Of a stretch of DNA of 64,000 bases, positions 10,285-23,300 are shown in pieces. A program made the position numbers and the translations under genes. Position 1 is the first letter of the stretch. Each line of letters begins with the position of its first letter. Source of the stretch: Marisa cornuarietis (taxonomy: Eukaryota > Mollusca > Gastropoda > Architaenioglossa > Ampullariidae); NCBI GenBank assembly GCA_004794655.1, contig SMMW01000191.1:62001-126000 (forward strand), read 5' to 3'. The notes beneath the pieces are model-generated. The model was not told the DNA's origin. It saw only the letters and a list, made by a program, of their open reading frames with translations, and did no database searches.

Positions 10285-12740
10285 ATTTGGTCACCAACTG
10301 CTATCATACACGTCCGCCATGTCACCAACAGCTCGTATCAATCACGTCCGCCATGTCGTCAGCAACTACTATCATACACGTCCGCCATGTCACCATCAAC
10401 TGATATCATACACGTCAGCCACTTCACCACAACTGATATCATACACGTCCGCCATGTCACCACCAACTGATATCATACACGTCCGCCATGTCACCACCAA
10501 CTGATATCATACACGTCCGCCATGTCGTCACCAACTGATATCATACACGTCCGCCATGTCGTCACCAACTGATATCATACACGTCCGACATGTCACCACA
10601 GCTGATATCATACACCTCCGCCATGTCGTCATCAACTGATATCATACACGCCCGCCATGTCACCACCAACTGATATCATACACGTCAGCCACTTCACCAC
10701 AACTGATATCATACACGTCCGCCATGTCACCACCAACTGATATCATACACGTCCGCCATGTCACCACCAACTGATATCATACACGTCCGCCATGTCGTCA
10801 CCAACTGATATCATACACGTCCGCCATGTCGTCACCGATATCATACACGTCCGCCATGTCACCACAACTGATATCATACACGTCCGCCATGTCGTCATCA
10901 ACTGATATCATACACGTCAGCCACTTCACCACAACTGATATCATACACGTCCGCCACGTCACCACCAAATGGTATCATACACGTCCGCCATGTCGTCACC
11001 AACTGATATCATACACGTCCGCCATGTCGTCACCAACTGATATCATACACGTCCGCCATGTCACCACCAACTAATGTCATACACGTCCGCCATGTCACAA
11101 CAACTGATATCATACACGTCCGCCATGTCGTCACCAACTGGTATCATACACGTCCGCCATGCCGTCACCAACTGGTATCATACACTCCGCCATGTCGTCA
11201 CCAGCTGATATCATACACGTCCGCCATGTCGTCACCAACTGGTATCATACACCTCCGCCATGTCGTCACCAACTGATATCATACACTCCGCCATGTCGTC
11301 ACCAGCTGATATCATACACGTCCGCCATGTCGTCACCAACTGGTATCATACACGTCCGCCATGTCGTCACCAACTGATATCATACACGTCCGCCATGTCG
11401 TCACCAACTGGCATCAATCACGTCCGCCATGTCGTCACCAACTGGTATCATACACGTCCGCCATGTCGTCACCAACTGGTATCATACACGTCCGCCATGT
11501 CGTCACCAACTGGTATCATACACGTCCGCCATGTTGTCACCAACTGGTATCATACACGTCCGCCATGTTGTCACCAACTGGTATCATACACTCCGCCATG
11601 TCGTCACCAACTAGTATCATACACGTCCGCCATGTCGTCACCAACTGGTATCATACACTCCGCCATGCCGTCACCAACTGGTATCATACACTCCGCCATG
11701 TCGTCACCAACTGGTATCATACACGTCCGCCATGTCGTCACCAACTGGTATCATACACTCCGCCATGCCGTCACCAACTGGTATCATACACTCCGCCATG
11801 TCGTCACCAACTGGTATCATACACGTCCGCCATGTCGTCACCAACTGATATCATACACGTCCGCCATGTCGTCACCAACTGGCATCAATCACGTCCGCCA
11901 TGTCGTCACCAACTGGTATCATACACGTCCGCCATGTCGTCACCAACTGGTATCATACACGTCCGCCATGTCGTCACCAACTGGTATCATACACGTCCGC
12001 CATGTTGTCACCAACTGGTATCATACACTCCGCCATGTCGTCACCAACTGGTATCATACACGTCCGCCATGTCGTCACCAACTGGTATCATACACTCCGC
12101 CATGCCGTCACCAACTGGTATCATACACTCCGCCATGTCGTCACCAACTGGTATCATACACGTCCGCCATGTCGTCACCAACTGGTATCATACACGTCCG
12201 CCATGTCGTCACCAACTGATATCATACACGTCCGCCATGCCGTCACCAACTGGTATCATACACGTCCGCCATGTCACCAACAGCTCGTATCAATCACGTC
12301 CGCCATGTCGTCAGCAACTACTATCATACACGTCCGCCATGTCACCATCAACTGATATCATACACGTCAGCCACTTCACCACAACTGATGTCATACACGT
12401 CCGCCATGTCACCAACAGCTCGTATCAATCACGTCCGCCATGTCGTCAGCAACTACTATCATACACGTCCGCCATGTCACCATCAACTGATATCATACAC
12501 GTCCGCCACTTCACCACAACTGATATCATACACGTCCGCCATGTCACCACCAACTGATATCATACACGTCCGCCATGTCACCACCAACTGATATCATACA
12601 CGTCCGCCATGTCGTCACCAACTGATATCATACACTCCGCCATGTCACCAACAACTGGTATCATACACGTCTGCCATGTCGTCACCAACTGGTATCATAC
12701 ACGTCCGCCATGTCGTCACCAACTGATATCATACTCCCCG
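10285..12740. repeat. Large 34-bp minisatellite (~2.4 kb)
   Basis: Around 70 copies of a 34-bp unit containing CGTCCGCCATGTCGTCACCA followed by ACTGGTATCATACA. Variants include CCACTTCACCACAACTGATA and a 32-bp form lacking GT of CGTCC. Distinctive variant blocks recur: GGCATCAATCACG near 11410 and 11881, and an AGCTCGTATCAATCACG block near 10331, 12281 and 12418. This indicates higher-order duplication. The unit has no stop in any forward frame, so frames up to 398 codons result. I do not call these genes. Confidence 0.95.
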
Positions 12741-13860
12741 TCATGTCACCGTCCCGTCAGGTCTAACGGCAAATACCTGGCGCACCGTCGTTGTAGCTGT
12801 AGTCGATTTTTCAAGTCGTCTACATCTTTGAGGTCTGAGCCTGAGAAACATTTTCATGGAGTTTATGAAAAGCCACCATTTTGCTGGCAGTTTCCCCGAT
12901 ATCAGGATCTTGTGTCTAGTGCTAGGGGTCAGGTGTGTGGCCAGGTGTGTGGCTGGCAGTGTTAAGTGTAACACATGATATCTGAGGCAGTAATGAGGTG
13001 ATGAGTGCATGTCGAGGGGGTAGACTTTCCTTACATCTCAAGTTGGATTTTCATCAGCACGGTCTGTTGTAAGTCGTGTCTCTACCTCGCACCACCGTCA
13101 GTGAATTCCTTTCTTTATGTTCCACTAAATTATGGTCTCTTGTATTTTTATCTTTCATCGCCATCATACCATCATACCATCGCCCGTCATATCATCAATT
13201 TTCACAGTTTCATGTACTCATTCATGTTTGAAGTGCATGTAGATTCCATTAGCACTAGTGAGGAAATGGTAAATGTATTACCAATTATTCATGTATTTAT
13301 CAAGTCCCAGATAGTTGTTGGCGAGAGCTAAGGAGAAGTAAAATACAGCCATTGTGAGCAGGCAGATGTTGAGAGGAAGCAGCAATCTCTTTCCATCTCA
13401 ATTCTTCCAACTCTCCAATTTCCTCGTTTCGATTAGCTTTAATTTTTTTCAAAACGTCCTGATTAATGGATTCTCAATGACAAATATTCTTTCATCCGAG
13501 TGGATTATTAAAAGGTGTAGTAAGAAAAGTATCCGCATGTGTTAAAAAAATTCTTTTGTGTGACCATCGTTTCCAACACTTAATTTTATTCCAAGACGGC
13601 AATTGTTGATGCATGTCTAATCAAGAAGCTCGATTAACCCTCCTGCCATGTGGCTACTGAAGCCTAAAGTTATAATTGTCCTCATTTCATCGCCGCCTTT
13701 TGTACGACCAGTCTTTTCGGCTGCTCACAACCTTCAGATAGTCACGTGTCACTAGGTAGTCACGTGTTGCCAGTCAATGCCATCGTCATTTCCATCTGTT
13801 TTCTCATCAGTTTCTTGTCTCTGCGTGGCAATCGCTGTTCTTGTTCCTTTCTTTGCATCA
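12741..13860. other. Unassigned spacer
   Basis: About 1.1 kb without recognised exons, RNA genes or repeats, upstream of the PRDM14 promoter region. Confidence 0.45.
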
Positions 13861-13863
13861 TTG

Positions 13864-13891
13864 CCCCGCCCCGCCCCGCCCCGCCCCGCCC
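13864..13891 (+). promoter_or_regulatory. CCCCG tandem / GC-box-like cluster
   Basis: Five to six tandem CCCCG units give overlapping Sp1/KLF-like GC boxes (CCCCGCCCC) about 370 bp upstream of the predicted PRDM14 transcription start. It could equally be a simple repeat. Confidence 0.35.
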
Positions 13892-14040
13892 TCCACCCTT
13901 GGTGATGTATCGTGACACACCCCTCGCTTGGCCCTCGTTTCCTGCAGCCAGCAGGGACCAGCATCTCCTGCAGTGAGGAGTGGTTCATCGATCACCACCA
14001 TGCCATGTCAACTTGTGTTTCTCATCCCACGCTACCTCCT

Positions 14041-14238
14041 ATTGGCTGCTCGGCAGCAGAAGCCCGGGATTGGTATCGACCCTCCGCGCCCAGGCTCCTC
14101 CCGAGGTGGCGCGGACTTTACCGAGCGTCTCCGAGGTCTAGTGGCAGCGACTCTGCTGTCAGCGACTGTGATTTGGGGGGGAGGGGACAAACCTTAATCA
14201 TGCATGCATAGTTACATCACACACTGTTTCTATAAAAG
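14041..14238 (+). promoter_or_regulatory. Putative PRDM14 core promoter (CCAAT and TATA)
   Basis: ATTGGCT (inverted CCAAT box) lies at 14041 and GC-rich sequence follows. TATAAAAG lies at 14231-14238, placing transcription start near 14260. The ATG at 14341 has a good context (AAGG before, G after) and opens the short first exon. An upstream in-frame ATG at 14257 would coincide with the predicted start site and is less likely to be used. Confidence 0.5.
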
Positions 14239-14340
14239 CAAAGCCCGTGGAAAGAAATGGTCGTAGAGGTTGTAGGAAGTAAACATTGGTGTCAAGACCG
14301 GGCATGTGACTTGAGTCACAGGTCAACACAGCCGTCAAGG

Positions 14341-17300
14341 ATGGAACCTTGGAGACCAGCGTTCTTACCTCGACCACAGTTCGTCAACTTCTCAGGGTAA
14401 GAATAAACGGAAACTCATTCAATCTGTTTTAAATCGCGTGCAAGATTTAATTTGTGTATTAATTACTGGCCTGAAAGGAGATGACTGTGTAGCCGATGGT
14501 AAGAGGGAGGCAGGGAGGCTATTGACGAGAAATCATCTCAAGCCTTCGTCAAAGCTCGTCGATGTCTGGTCTCAGAGAAGAAGAACGAGAGAGGAAGAAG
14601 AAAGATAAGTTGCCGTAACATGTGATCATCATTGTAAAAGGAAAGACCTGGATGATCTCAAAAGTCTCATACTGAGGTAGAGTCAGCTGTCAGTTACAGT
14701 TGAATGTCGCCCAAACATGGCGTGTGTGTACAAACTAGTTTACTGGCTCACAGACCTTCTACAAGACACAGAAACTGAATGTCTGGTCATCACAAGCTTA
14801 GTGATGATTATGGGCTATGACTGACATTTTATTCTATTAATAGACTTGTACAAGACACAGAAACTGAATGTCTGGTCCTCACAAGCTTAGTGATGATTAT
14901 GGGCTATGACTGACATTTTATTCTATTAATAGACTTGTACAAGACAGAAACTGAATGTCTGGTCATGACAAGCTTAGTGATGATTATGGGCTATGACTGG
15001 CTTTCTATTCTATTAATAGACTTGTACAAGACAGAAACTGAATGTCTGGTCATCACAACATGATCATGACTATGACTGGCTTTCTATTCTATTAATAGAC
15101 TTGTACAAACGACGGGACATTTTGTCAGAGGCTGAGCTGTTGAGCTTTAGTCTCTGGCCCCCAAACTGTGTTTAGTTTAAAATTGTTTAAAATGTCTCCG
15201 CATTGTATTGTCGAAAGATCCTGTGAATGGAGGTCGTAGTCACGCAGTTGTCGTCTCCGTTGTCGTGGAGAGAAAAGTGGTAGTCACATTATATTATACC
15301 ACACTTTGTGTAGTTGTTATCATCCGCATCCTCTAGTCCTCCCTCAGGCTTTCTTCTCTTCTTCCTGCTGAAGTGATGAGGAAGGTTTTATTGCTGCTGA
15401 GGTGGTGATGATGATATTGTTGTTGTTGTTAGTAATGATGACGATGTTGTTGTTTGAGGTGTTAGTAATGATGACGATATTGTTGTTGTTGGTGACGATA
15501 TTGTTGTCGGTGTTAGTAATGATGATATTGTTGTTGTTGGTGACGATGTTGTTGTTTGAGGTGTTAGTAATGATGACGATATTGTTGTTGTTGGTGACGA
15601 TATTGTTGTCGGTGTTAGTAATGATGATATTGTTGTTGGTGGTGACGATATTGTTGTTGTCGGTGTTAGTTATGATGACGATATTGTTGTTGTTGGTGAC
15701 GATATTGTTTTTGTTGGTGTTAGTAATGATGACAATATTGTTGTTGTTGATGACGATATTGCTGTTGTCGGTATTAGTAATGATGACAATATTGTTGTTG
15801 ATGACGATATTGTTGTTGTCGGTGTTAGTAATGATGACATTATTGTTGGTGTTGATGACAATATTGTTTTGTTGCTGTTAGTAATAATGACTATATTGTT
15901 GTTGTTGATGACAATATTGTTGTTGTCGGTGTTAGTAATGATGACGATATTGTTGTTCTTGTTGTTAGTAATAAGGACAATATTGTTGTTGGTGACAATA
16001 TTGTTGTTGATGTTAGTAATAATGACAATATTATTGTTGATGTTAGTAATAATGACAATATTGTTGTTGGTGACAATATTGTTGTTGATGTTAGTAATAA
16101 TGACAATATTGTTGTTGATGACAATATTGTTGTTGTTGCTGTTAGTAATAATGACTATATTGTTGTTGTTGATGACAATATTGTTGTTGTCGGTGTTAGT
16201 AATGATGACGATATTGTTGTTGTTGATGACAATATTGTTGTCGTCGGTGTTAGTAATGATGACGATATTGTTGTTGTTGATGACAATATTGTTGTCGTCG
16301 ATGTTAGTAATGATGACGATATTGTTGTCCTTGTTGTTAGTAATAAGGACAATATTGTTGTTGGTGACAATATTGTTGTTGATGTTAGTAATAATGAAAA
16401 TATTGCTGTTGATGACAATATTGTTTTTGTTGGTGTTAGTAATGATGACGATATTGTTGTTCTTGTTGTTAGTAATAATGACAATATTGTTGTTGATGAC
16501 AATATTGTTGTTGATGTTAGTAATAATGACAATATTGTTGTTGGTGTTAGTAATAATGACAAAATTGTTGTTGGTGACAATATTGTTTTTATTGGTGTTA
16601 GTAATGATGACGATGTTTTTGTTGGTGTTAGTAATAATGACAATATTGTTGTTGGTGACAATATTGTTTTTATTGGTGTTAGTAATGATGACGATGTTTT
16701 TGTTGGTGTTAGTAATGATGACAATATTGTTGTCGTTGGTGTTAGTAATGATGACAATATTGTTGTCGTTGGTGTTAGTAATGATGACAATATTGTTGTC
16801 GTTGGTGTTAGTAATGATGACAATATTGTTGTCGTTGGTGTTAGTGAATTTAGTTTCAAGCTGTACACGAGGAAGACGTGGAAAGGACACTTGATGCCAT
16901 TCACTGGGGTGACATGACTGTCGTAACGTGAGTGACATGACTATCATGACTATCGTATCGCGAGTGACATGACTATCATGACTGTCGTAACGCGAGTGAC
17001 ATGACTGTCGTAACGCGAGTGACATGACTGTCGTAACGCGAGTGACATGACTGTCGTAACGCGAGGACCTTCAAGATGTTGTCCAACTTGTTAGTTAGAG
17101 ACGCCTTGGAGCAAGTGTACACCAACTGTTACATACATCAGGTGTATAGCAGACCACGTGACACGTGATATCGTCTGGACTTCTGTCTCTCAAGACGACT
17201 GGGCGACACCAGAGGGCGTCAGTGGTTTGCCGGATATGAGCTGGTGTTTGTGTTTAGGGTAGTCCGTTAGTAAGAACATGGAGACTGCTTATCCAGCAAC

Positions 17301-20300
17301 AGTCGGCGATTGCCTCGACTTCAGTTTCCACTTGACTGATTCTTTTCGCTGGTGACTGATGGTGTGCATGGCTTCTGACAGTCGGCAAGTGGAGGTTGCT
17401 GTAAAATACTTCATCTTCTGAAAGTCTTTCTTCTATCTCGCTTCTCCAAATTCCTTTTAGCGACTGATTGTAATTTTAGACAAAATTTCTAAAATTGTCA
17501 CTCTTATCTTATAAAAAAAATGATGAAATTTTAAAAAATCACAAAATAAATAATTTCATTTCTTTCTGAAGAGATTTCAGCATCCATGTTTGTCTCCCCT
17601 TGTACTTGTCTATCCTACTTAGCGACTAAAATGTCGAGATAGCAGACGATGGTAATGCCCTCATTGTCATCTGACTTATTGTTAACCACATTCTTTCTCC
17701 AGTCTCGTAGTCTGGTAGTTCAGTCGACAGCCAAGCACAAGTCTGTAGGGTGGAGGCAGGTCCGGCCTGTGACTAGAAATCCTCTCCCCCTCACCCAGCG
17801 GCCCTACAGACACGGGTATGTCATTATCAGAGAAAGTAAAGGTGGCAAAGGAGACAATTGGACTCCGCCTTCAACATGCTGAGCTTTAGACAAAGTGAAC
17901 CACTTACACTGCTCTACCGCCACTAGTAGTCTTTACCTTTGTTCTTGATGTTCATCCTTACCTGCCATGCAGTTAGTGTTCGCCATGAACATGAACACAT
18001 TTGACTTTATTAGCCTCGACAAGGCGAGGGCGTGTTAACCCCCATACAACTGGCAGACGTGTGAGAAGAAGGCAACTAGTCATCAAACACTTCATCTCTG
18101 TTTAATGTTTTGCCACTACGACAAATCCCACAACTTTGTCTGCTTCCGACGAGAGAAAAGACAGAAAGAAAATGGAGAAAGAAAAAGAGAGAGTGTGATG
18201 GAGGTAGTGGTGGAGAGAAGGCTGTAAAACCCCGGATGTGTACAGGGTGGACGGCTGTCTGTCTACCGAGACTCACTCTCAGCCTTTTGCAAAGTCCTCC
18301 GCTGTTAGTCTCGGCGAGCTTGAACAGTGAATGTCAATGAACCGGAAGTAAAGTCGTCCAAAGCCTCGTTCTATAACTTAACTGAAAAAAATCGTCTGCA
18401 AGCAGTCGAGTAATACAAGTTCCTGGTAAAACTGTCTGGTCAGCAGACGACAGATGTTTCATCATCTTTGTGGGCGAAGTGCACTATGGGTAGGGTGGCG
18501 AGAGGAACAAAGGTGTTGATCAACTAACGGGCTCTGCAAGGACATAGAAACTATTTTTATACCTGACCCCAGCAAGACAACCTCTGGGCTCTTTGGCTTC
18601 CTCACCATATTGTTTCTCACTCACTCACTCACTCACTCACTCACTCACTCACTCACTCACTCACTCACTCACTCACTTGTAAATCTACATTCATATTTAC
18701 AAAGTGCAGTAACAACATTATGACATATATATATATATATATCTATTATATCGTCTTCACCTTTCACTGACATAATTTATCTCCATAACTAAGGCCACTG
18801 ACGCATCACGTGACCAACCTCTGTTTTGTAATTGTCACAGCTTCCCGCCTCGCCCCAACCCACCTCACAGCTACGTGCCATGTTTTCCTGGACTCAGGCC
18901 TCCAGTCATGACGTCACAGATCCTCCCGGAAGTAAACCCCCGGATGTTGTTGTGTCCACCCACAGCGCCTGTGCACACATTTTGCTTTTCACGTGCTAAC
19001 CTCGAGTTGGCGCTGTACGGCTACAGCAGCGCCACCTCGTCTCCATACAGGCGCCGCCATGCTATATCCGGTCTGCGTGTGGGTGAGATTGGTCAGGGTA
19101 TGTATATCCGGTCTGTGTGTGGGTGACATTAGCCAGGGTATGTATATCCGGTCTGTGTGTGGGAGACATTAGCCAGGGTATGTATATCCGGTCTGTGTGT
19201 GGGTGACATTAGCCAGGGTATGTATATCCGGTCTGTGTGTGGGAGACATTAGCCAGGGTATGTATATCCGGTCTGTGTGTGGGTGACATTAGCCAGGGTA
19301 TGTATATCCGGTCTGTGTGTGGGAGACATTAGCCAGGGTATGTATATCCGGTCTGTGTGTGGGTGACATTAGCCAGGGTATGTATATCCGGTCTGTGTGT
19401 GGGAGACATTAGCCAGGGTATGTATATCCGGTCTGTGTGTGGGTGACATTAGCCAGGGTATGTATATCCGGTCTGTGTGTGGGAGACATTAGCCAGGGTA
19501 TGTATATCCGGTCTGTGTGTGGGTGACATTAGCCAGGGTATGTATATCCGGTCTGTGTGTGGGAGACATTAGCCAGGGTATGTATATCCGGTCTGTGTGT
19601 GGGTGACATTAGCCAGGGTATGTATATCCGGTCTGTGTGTGGGTGACATTAGCCAGGGTATGTATATCCGGTCTGTGTGTGGGAGACATTAGCCAGGGTA
19701 TGTATATCCGGTCTGTGTGTGGGTGAGATTGGCCAGGGTATGTATTTCCGGTCTGTGTGTGGGTGAGATTGGCCAGGGTATGTATATCCGGTCTGTGTGT
19801 GGGAGACATTAGTCAGGGTATGTATATCCGGTCTGTGTGTGGGAGACATTAGCCAGGGTATGTATATCCGGTCTGTGTGTGGGTGAGATTGGCCAGGGTA
19901 TGTATATCCGGTCTGTGTGTGGGAGACATTAGCCAGGGTATGTATATCCGGTCTGTGTGTGGGTGAGATTGGTCAGGGTATGTATATCCGGTCTGTGTGT
20001 GGGAGACATTAGCCAGGGTATGTATATCCTGTCTGTGTGTGGGAGAGATTGGCCAGGGTATGTATATCCGGTCTGTGTGTGGGAGACATTAGCCAGGGTA
20101 TGTATATCTGGTCTGTGTGTGGGAGACATTAGTCAGGGTATGTATATCCGGTCTGTGTGTGGGAGACATTAGCCAGGGTATGTATATCCGGTCTGTGTGT
20201 GGGTGAGATTGGTCAGGGTATGTATATCCGGTCTGTGTGTGGGAGACATTAGCCAGGGTATGTATATCCTGTCTGTGTGTGGGAGAGATTGGCCAGGGTA

Positions 20301-23300
20301 TGTATATCTGGTCTGTGTGTGGGAGACATTAGCCAGGGTATGTATATCTGGTCTGTGTGTGGGAGACATTAGCCAGGGTATGTATATCCGGTCTGTGTGT
20401 GGGAGACATTAGCCAGGGTATGTATATCCGGTCTGTGTGTGGGAGACATTGCATATATTAAGTTTTAGAAAGATTCCGGACACCATGACCGGAGATACAG
20501 AGTAAATGTTTTCCTCTTGTAGGGTGGAGGGGAAGCAGAAGTGACCCACCCGCCCATGACCTCCCAGAAGGTGAGTCCTTTCTGAACTCGTCCTTCAACT
20601 TTATGTCAGTACCAACATGTTTTATAATAATAATAATAATAACGATGAGAACCAAGTTTACAAGGATAGAACTTAACGATGACAAAGAGGTTTTGTAGAG
20701 AATAATAACGATAATAATAACAATAACAACAACGTGTGAGTTGAAGAACACACACGCTCGTGCGGAAGGATAAACAATTGTACTGAGTACATGAAAGACA
20801 AACAGAAAACACAGGAGGAATCTGGTGACAAGATCTGAGAGTTTCATGAATCTCCTCAGGAAGACGAGCAGGTAAATAGCAAAAAAAAAAAGGGGGGGGA
20901 GGGAGGGTTAAAGACGGACTAGCGTTGTGTGGACTGTTGTCAGGAGTAACGAGTGCTGCTCGAGGAAGATGTGTAATAATTAGTCAGATTGGCTAGTTCA
21001 TTAATTGCAAGTCTTTGCTGTACTTACTGCTAATATCTGCCTGTCATTATATCCACACTCCAGGGAGTAGTGTGACAATACAAACAACTCGCACTTCAAG
21101 ACTTGGACACTGAGGGTAGCCTCCCTTTGGTCCACTTAATGTAGTGAAGATTGTCTAGACGAGAGAGCTCCTCGTCTTTCTTACACAGGATGAAGTGCGC
21201 CAAGTATTTTCTGACTTACACACAAACATTGCGCCAAGTCTGTCGACATTTTCTTCTTTTTCTTCGTTTTTTTTTTCTTCTTTACAGTCAGCAAAGTATA
21301 CATGTAGGCCAGCAGTCATGGTGGATGAGGCGATGTCTTTACACAGTGTGTGTGGGTGCGTGTGTGTGTGTGACTTGGTGGTGGGTGGGGGCCATGTCCC
21401 GCCTGTCTTGTGTCTGTAACTGAGCTTGCTTTTTCTTCTGTCACGTGGTGTAAAGAACTTACCATCGCCCAGACGAGCCTCTCGGGTCTCATCCACTTCG
21501 GGGTCTTCAACCGCAGTGACGTCATTAGGAGGGGAGTGAAGTACGGGCCCTTCAAAGGGAAGGTAGTCAACACAAGCGAGATAAAGACTTTCGACGACAA
21601 CAGCTACATGTGGGAGGTAACTCTTTACCCTGTACTCCTATATATTCGCCTCCTCAACCTGTTCTTCTCTCTCTCTCCTAACATTCTCGCAGTATAAAAA
21701 GGTAACAGTTATTCTCCCTTAACTTTTTTCCTTGGATTGTGGGAGGTGGGTGAGGTGGGTGAGGTGTGTGAAGTGTGCGAGGTGTGTGAAGTCTAAGGGA
21801 ACAGATTTTTCTCGGGAGTAGTTTTTTTTTAATGAGGGCGATGCCTAACTCGCCAACCCTCTATAGAGTCAGGTGGTCATTCTCGACAGCTTGTCACTAG
21901 GGGGAAAGTTCACTGCCCAACAAAGTATCCGATCGGCAGGGCAGGTGGTGGAACCACTTGTTTAGGAGGCAGTGGCTGAAATAATGGACACAATCACTGG
22001 TTTCACACAAACAGCTGGAGAAACTGCTCGCAGGAGAAGCAAGGCGGTTTCAGAGCCGGCAAGGACCACAGGTGAACAAAATGTTAAACACCTTCGGCTC
22101 TGTAAAGATCTGTACCATCACTTTCTTGACTTCAAGAAGGCTTTCAGCAGAGTCTGACACGTGATGTGGAAATTCAAGATGGAGGAGGGTTTAGTCCAAA
22201 CCATTCAGTCGCTATATGCCAGTTCTGGGAGCTCTGTGCTGCTCAGGAGAAAAGTGAGAGAGCGCTTACCTACGACAGTGAAGTCCGCCATGATGTCTGT
22301 GTGTCCGGTGCTCTTCAATATCTGTCTGGAAAGGACATTGCCAGAGACGCTGCATGAGCACCACTCACCCGTGTCCATCAGGGGAAGAAAGCCAAGTAAC
22401 CTTTGCTGACGACATCGATGTGATGTCACTGATGAGTTGCAGGATGAAAGATTCAGGCATTGGAAATAAAATGCTTCCCAAGAGTGGTCCAAATGTGAAT
22501 TTGTTCGCAATGCAGTCGCCGCCCTGGTCGGTCCTCAGGAAGTTGGTTTGATTCGGGTATGTCCCTCGGCATGTCACTCGGTATGTCCCTCGGCATGTCA
22601 CTCGGTATGTCCCTTGGTGTGACACTCGGCATGTCACTCGGTGTGACACTCGGTATGTCACTCGGCATGTCACTCGGTGTGACACTTGGCATGACACACT
22701 CCCCAAGACAGTCCTTCAGGGACCCAGAGTAGACCCGACTGACAGACTTCACTACTGCTGCAACTCCTGTCCCTCCAGCGACTGGACGCAGAAGAGAGAG
22801 AGAGACCTCTAACCACTCGGCTATTCGCTCCTCCAAAGTAAAGAAGTCTCTCTCTCTCTCTCTGTCTCTCTCTCTGTCTCTCTATCTCTCTTTGTCTATA
22901 TAGTTATATATATATATCGAAATAATGTATTTGACGATTCCTCTGCTTAATAATAATTGCTGTATGCTTTCCGTTTGTGTGATGTGCATATTTCAAACCC
23001 TGTCGGTTGTTGTTGTCGCCCTCTATCCACGCCATCTTGTGTTGGTGTTTTCATGGCCTATGTTGCTTTTCTCGTCGATCGTTGTTGTCGAATGATGACG
23101 ACGATGATAAGCAGACCTGTTGACAACAAAGCACTAAACATCTCTCAATCCTCTTTCCCCCCCCCCGAAGGTGTTTGTGGACGGCCGCCTCAGCCACTTC
23201 ATCGATGGACGCGGGGCGTCGGGAAACTGGATGTCGTACGTCAACTGCGCGCGCAGCCCGCGGGAGCAGAACCTGGTGGTGGTGCAGGAGGGCGAGCAGT

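Noticed and set aside
11260..12557. Forward open frames of 319 and 398 codons (HVRHVVTNWYHT repeats)
   Set aside because: They are translations of a 34-bp minisatellite with no forward stops. All frames give comparable products and there is no domain, start context or splice logic.
15402..17025. Open frames on both strands (159, 341 and 451 codons) rich in L/V/M/I or N/I/T
   Set aside because: Frame openness on both strands over the same TTG/ATGA repeat shows it is compositional. The minus-strand frame begins in an unrelated 23-bp repeat.
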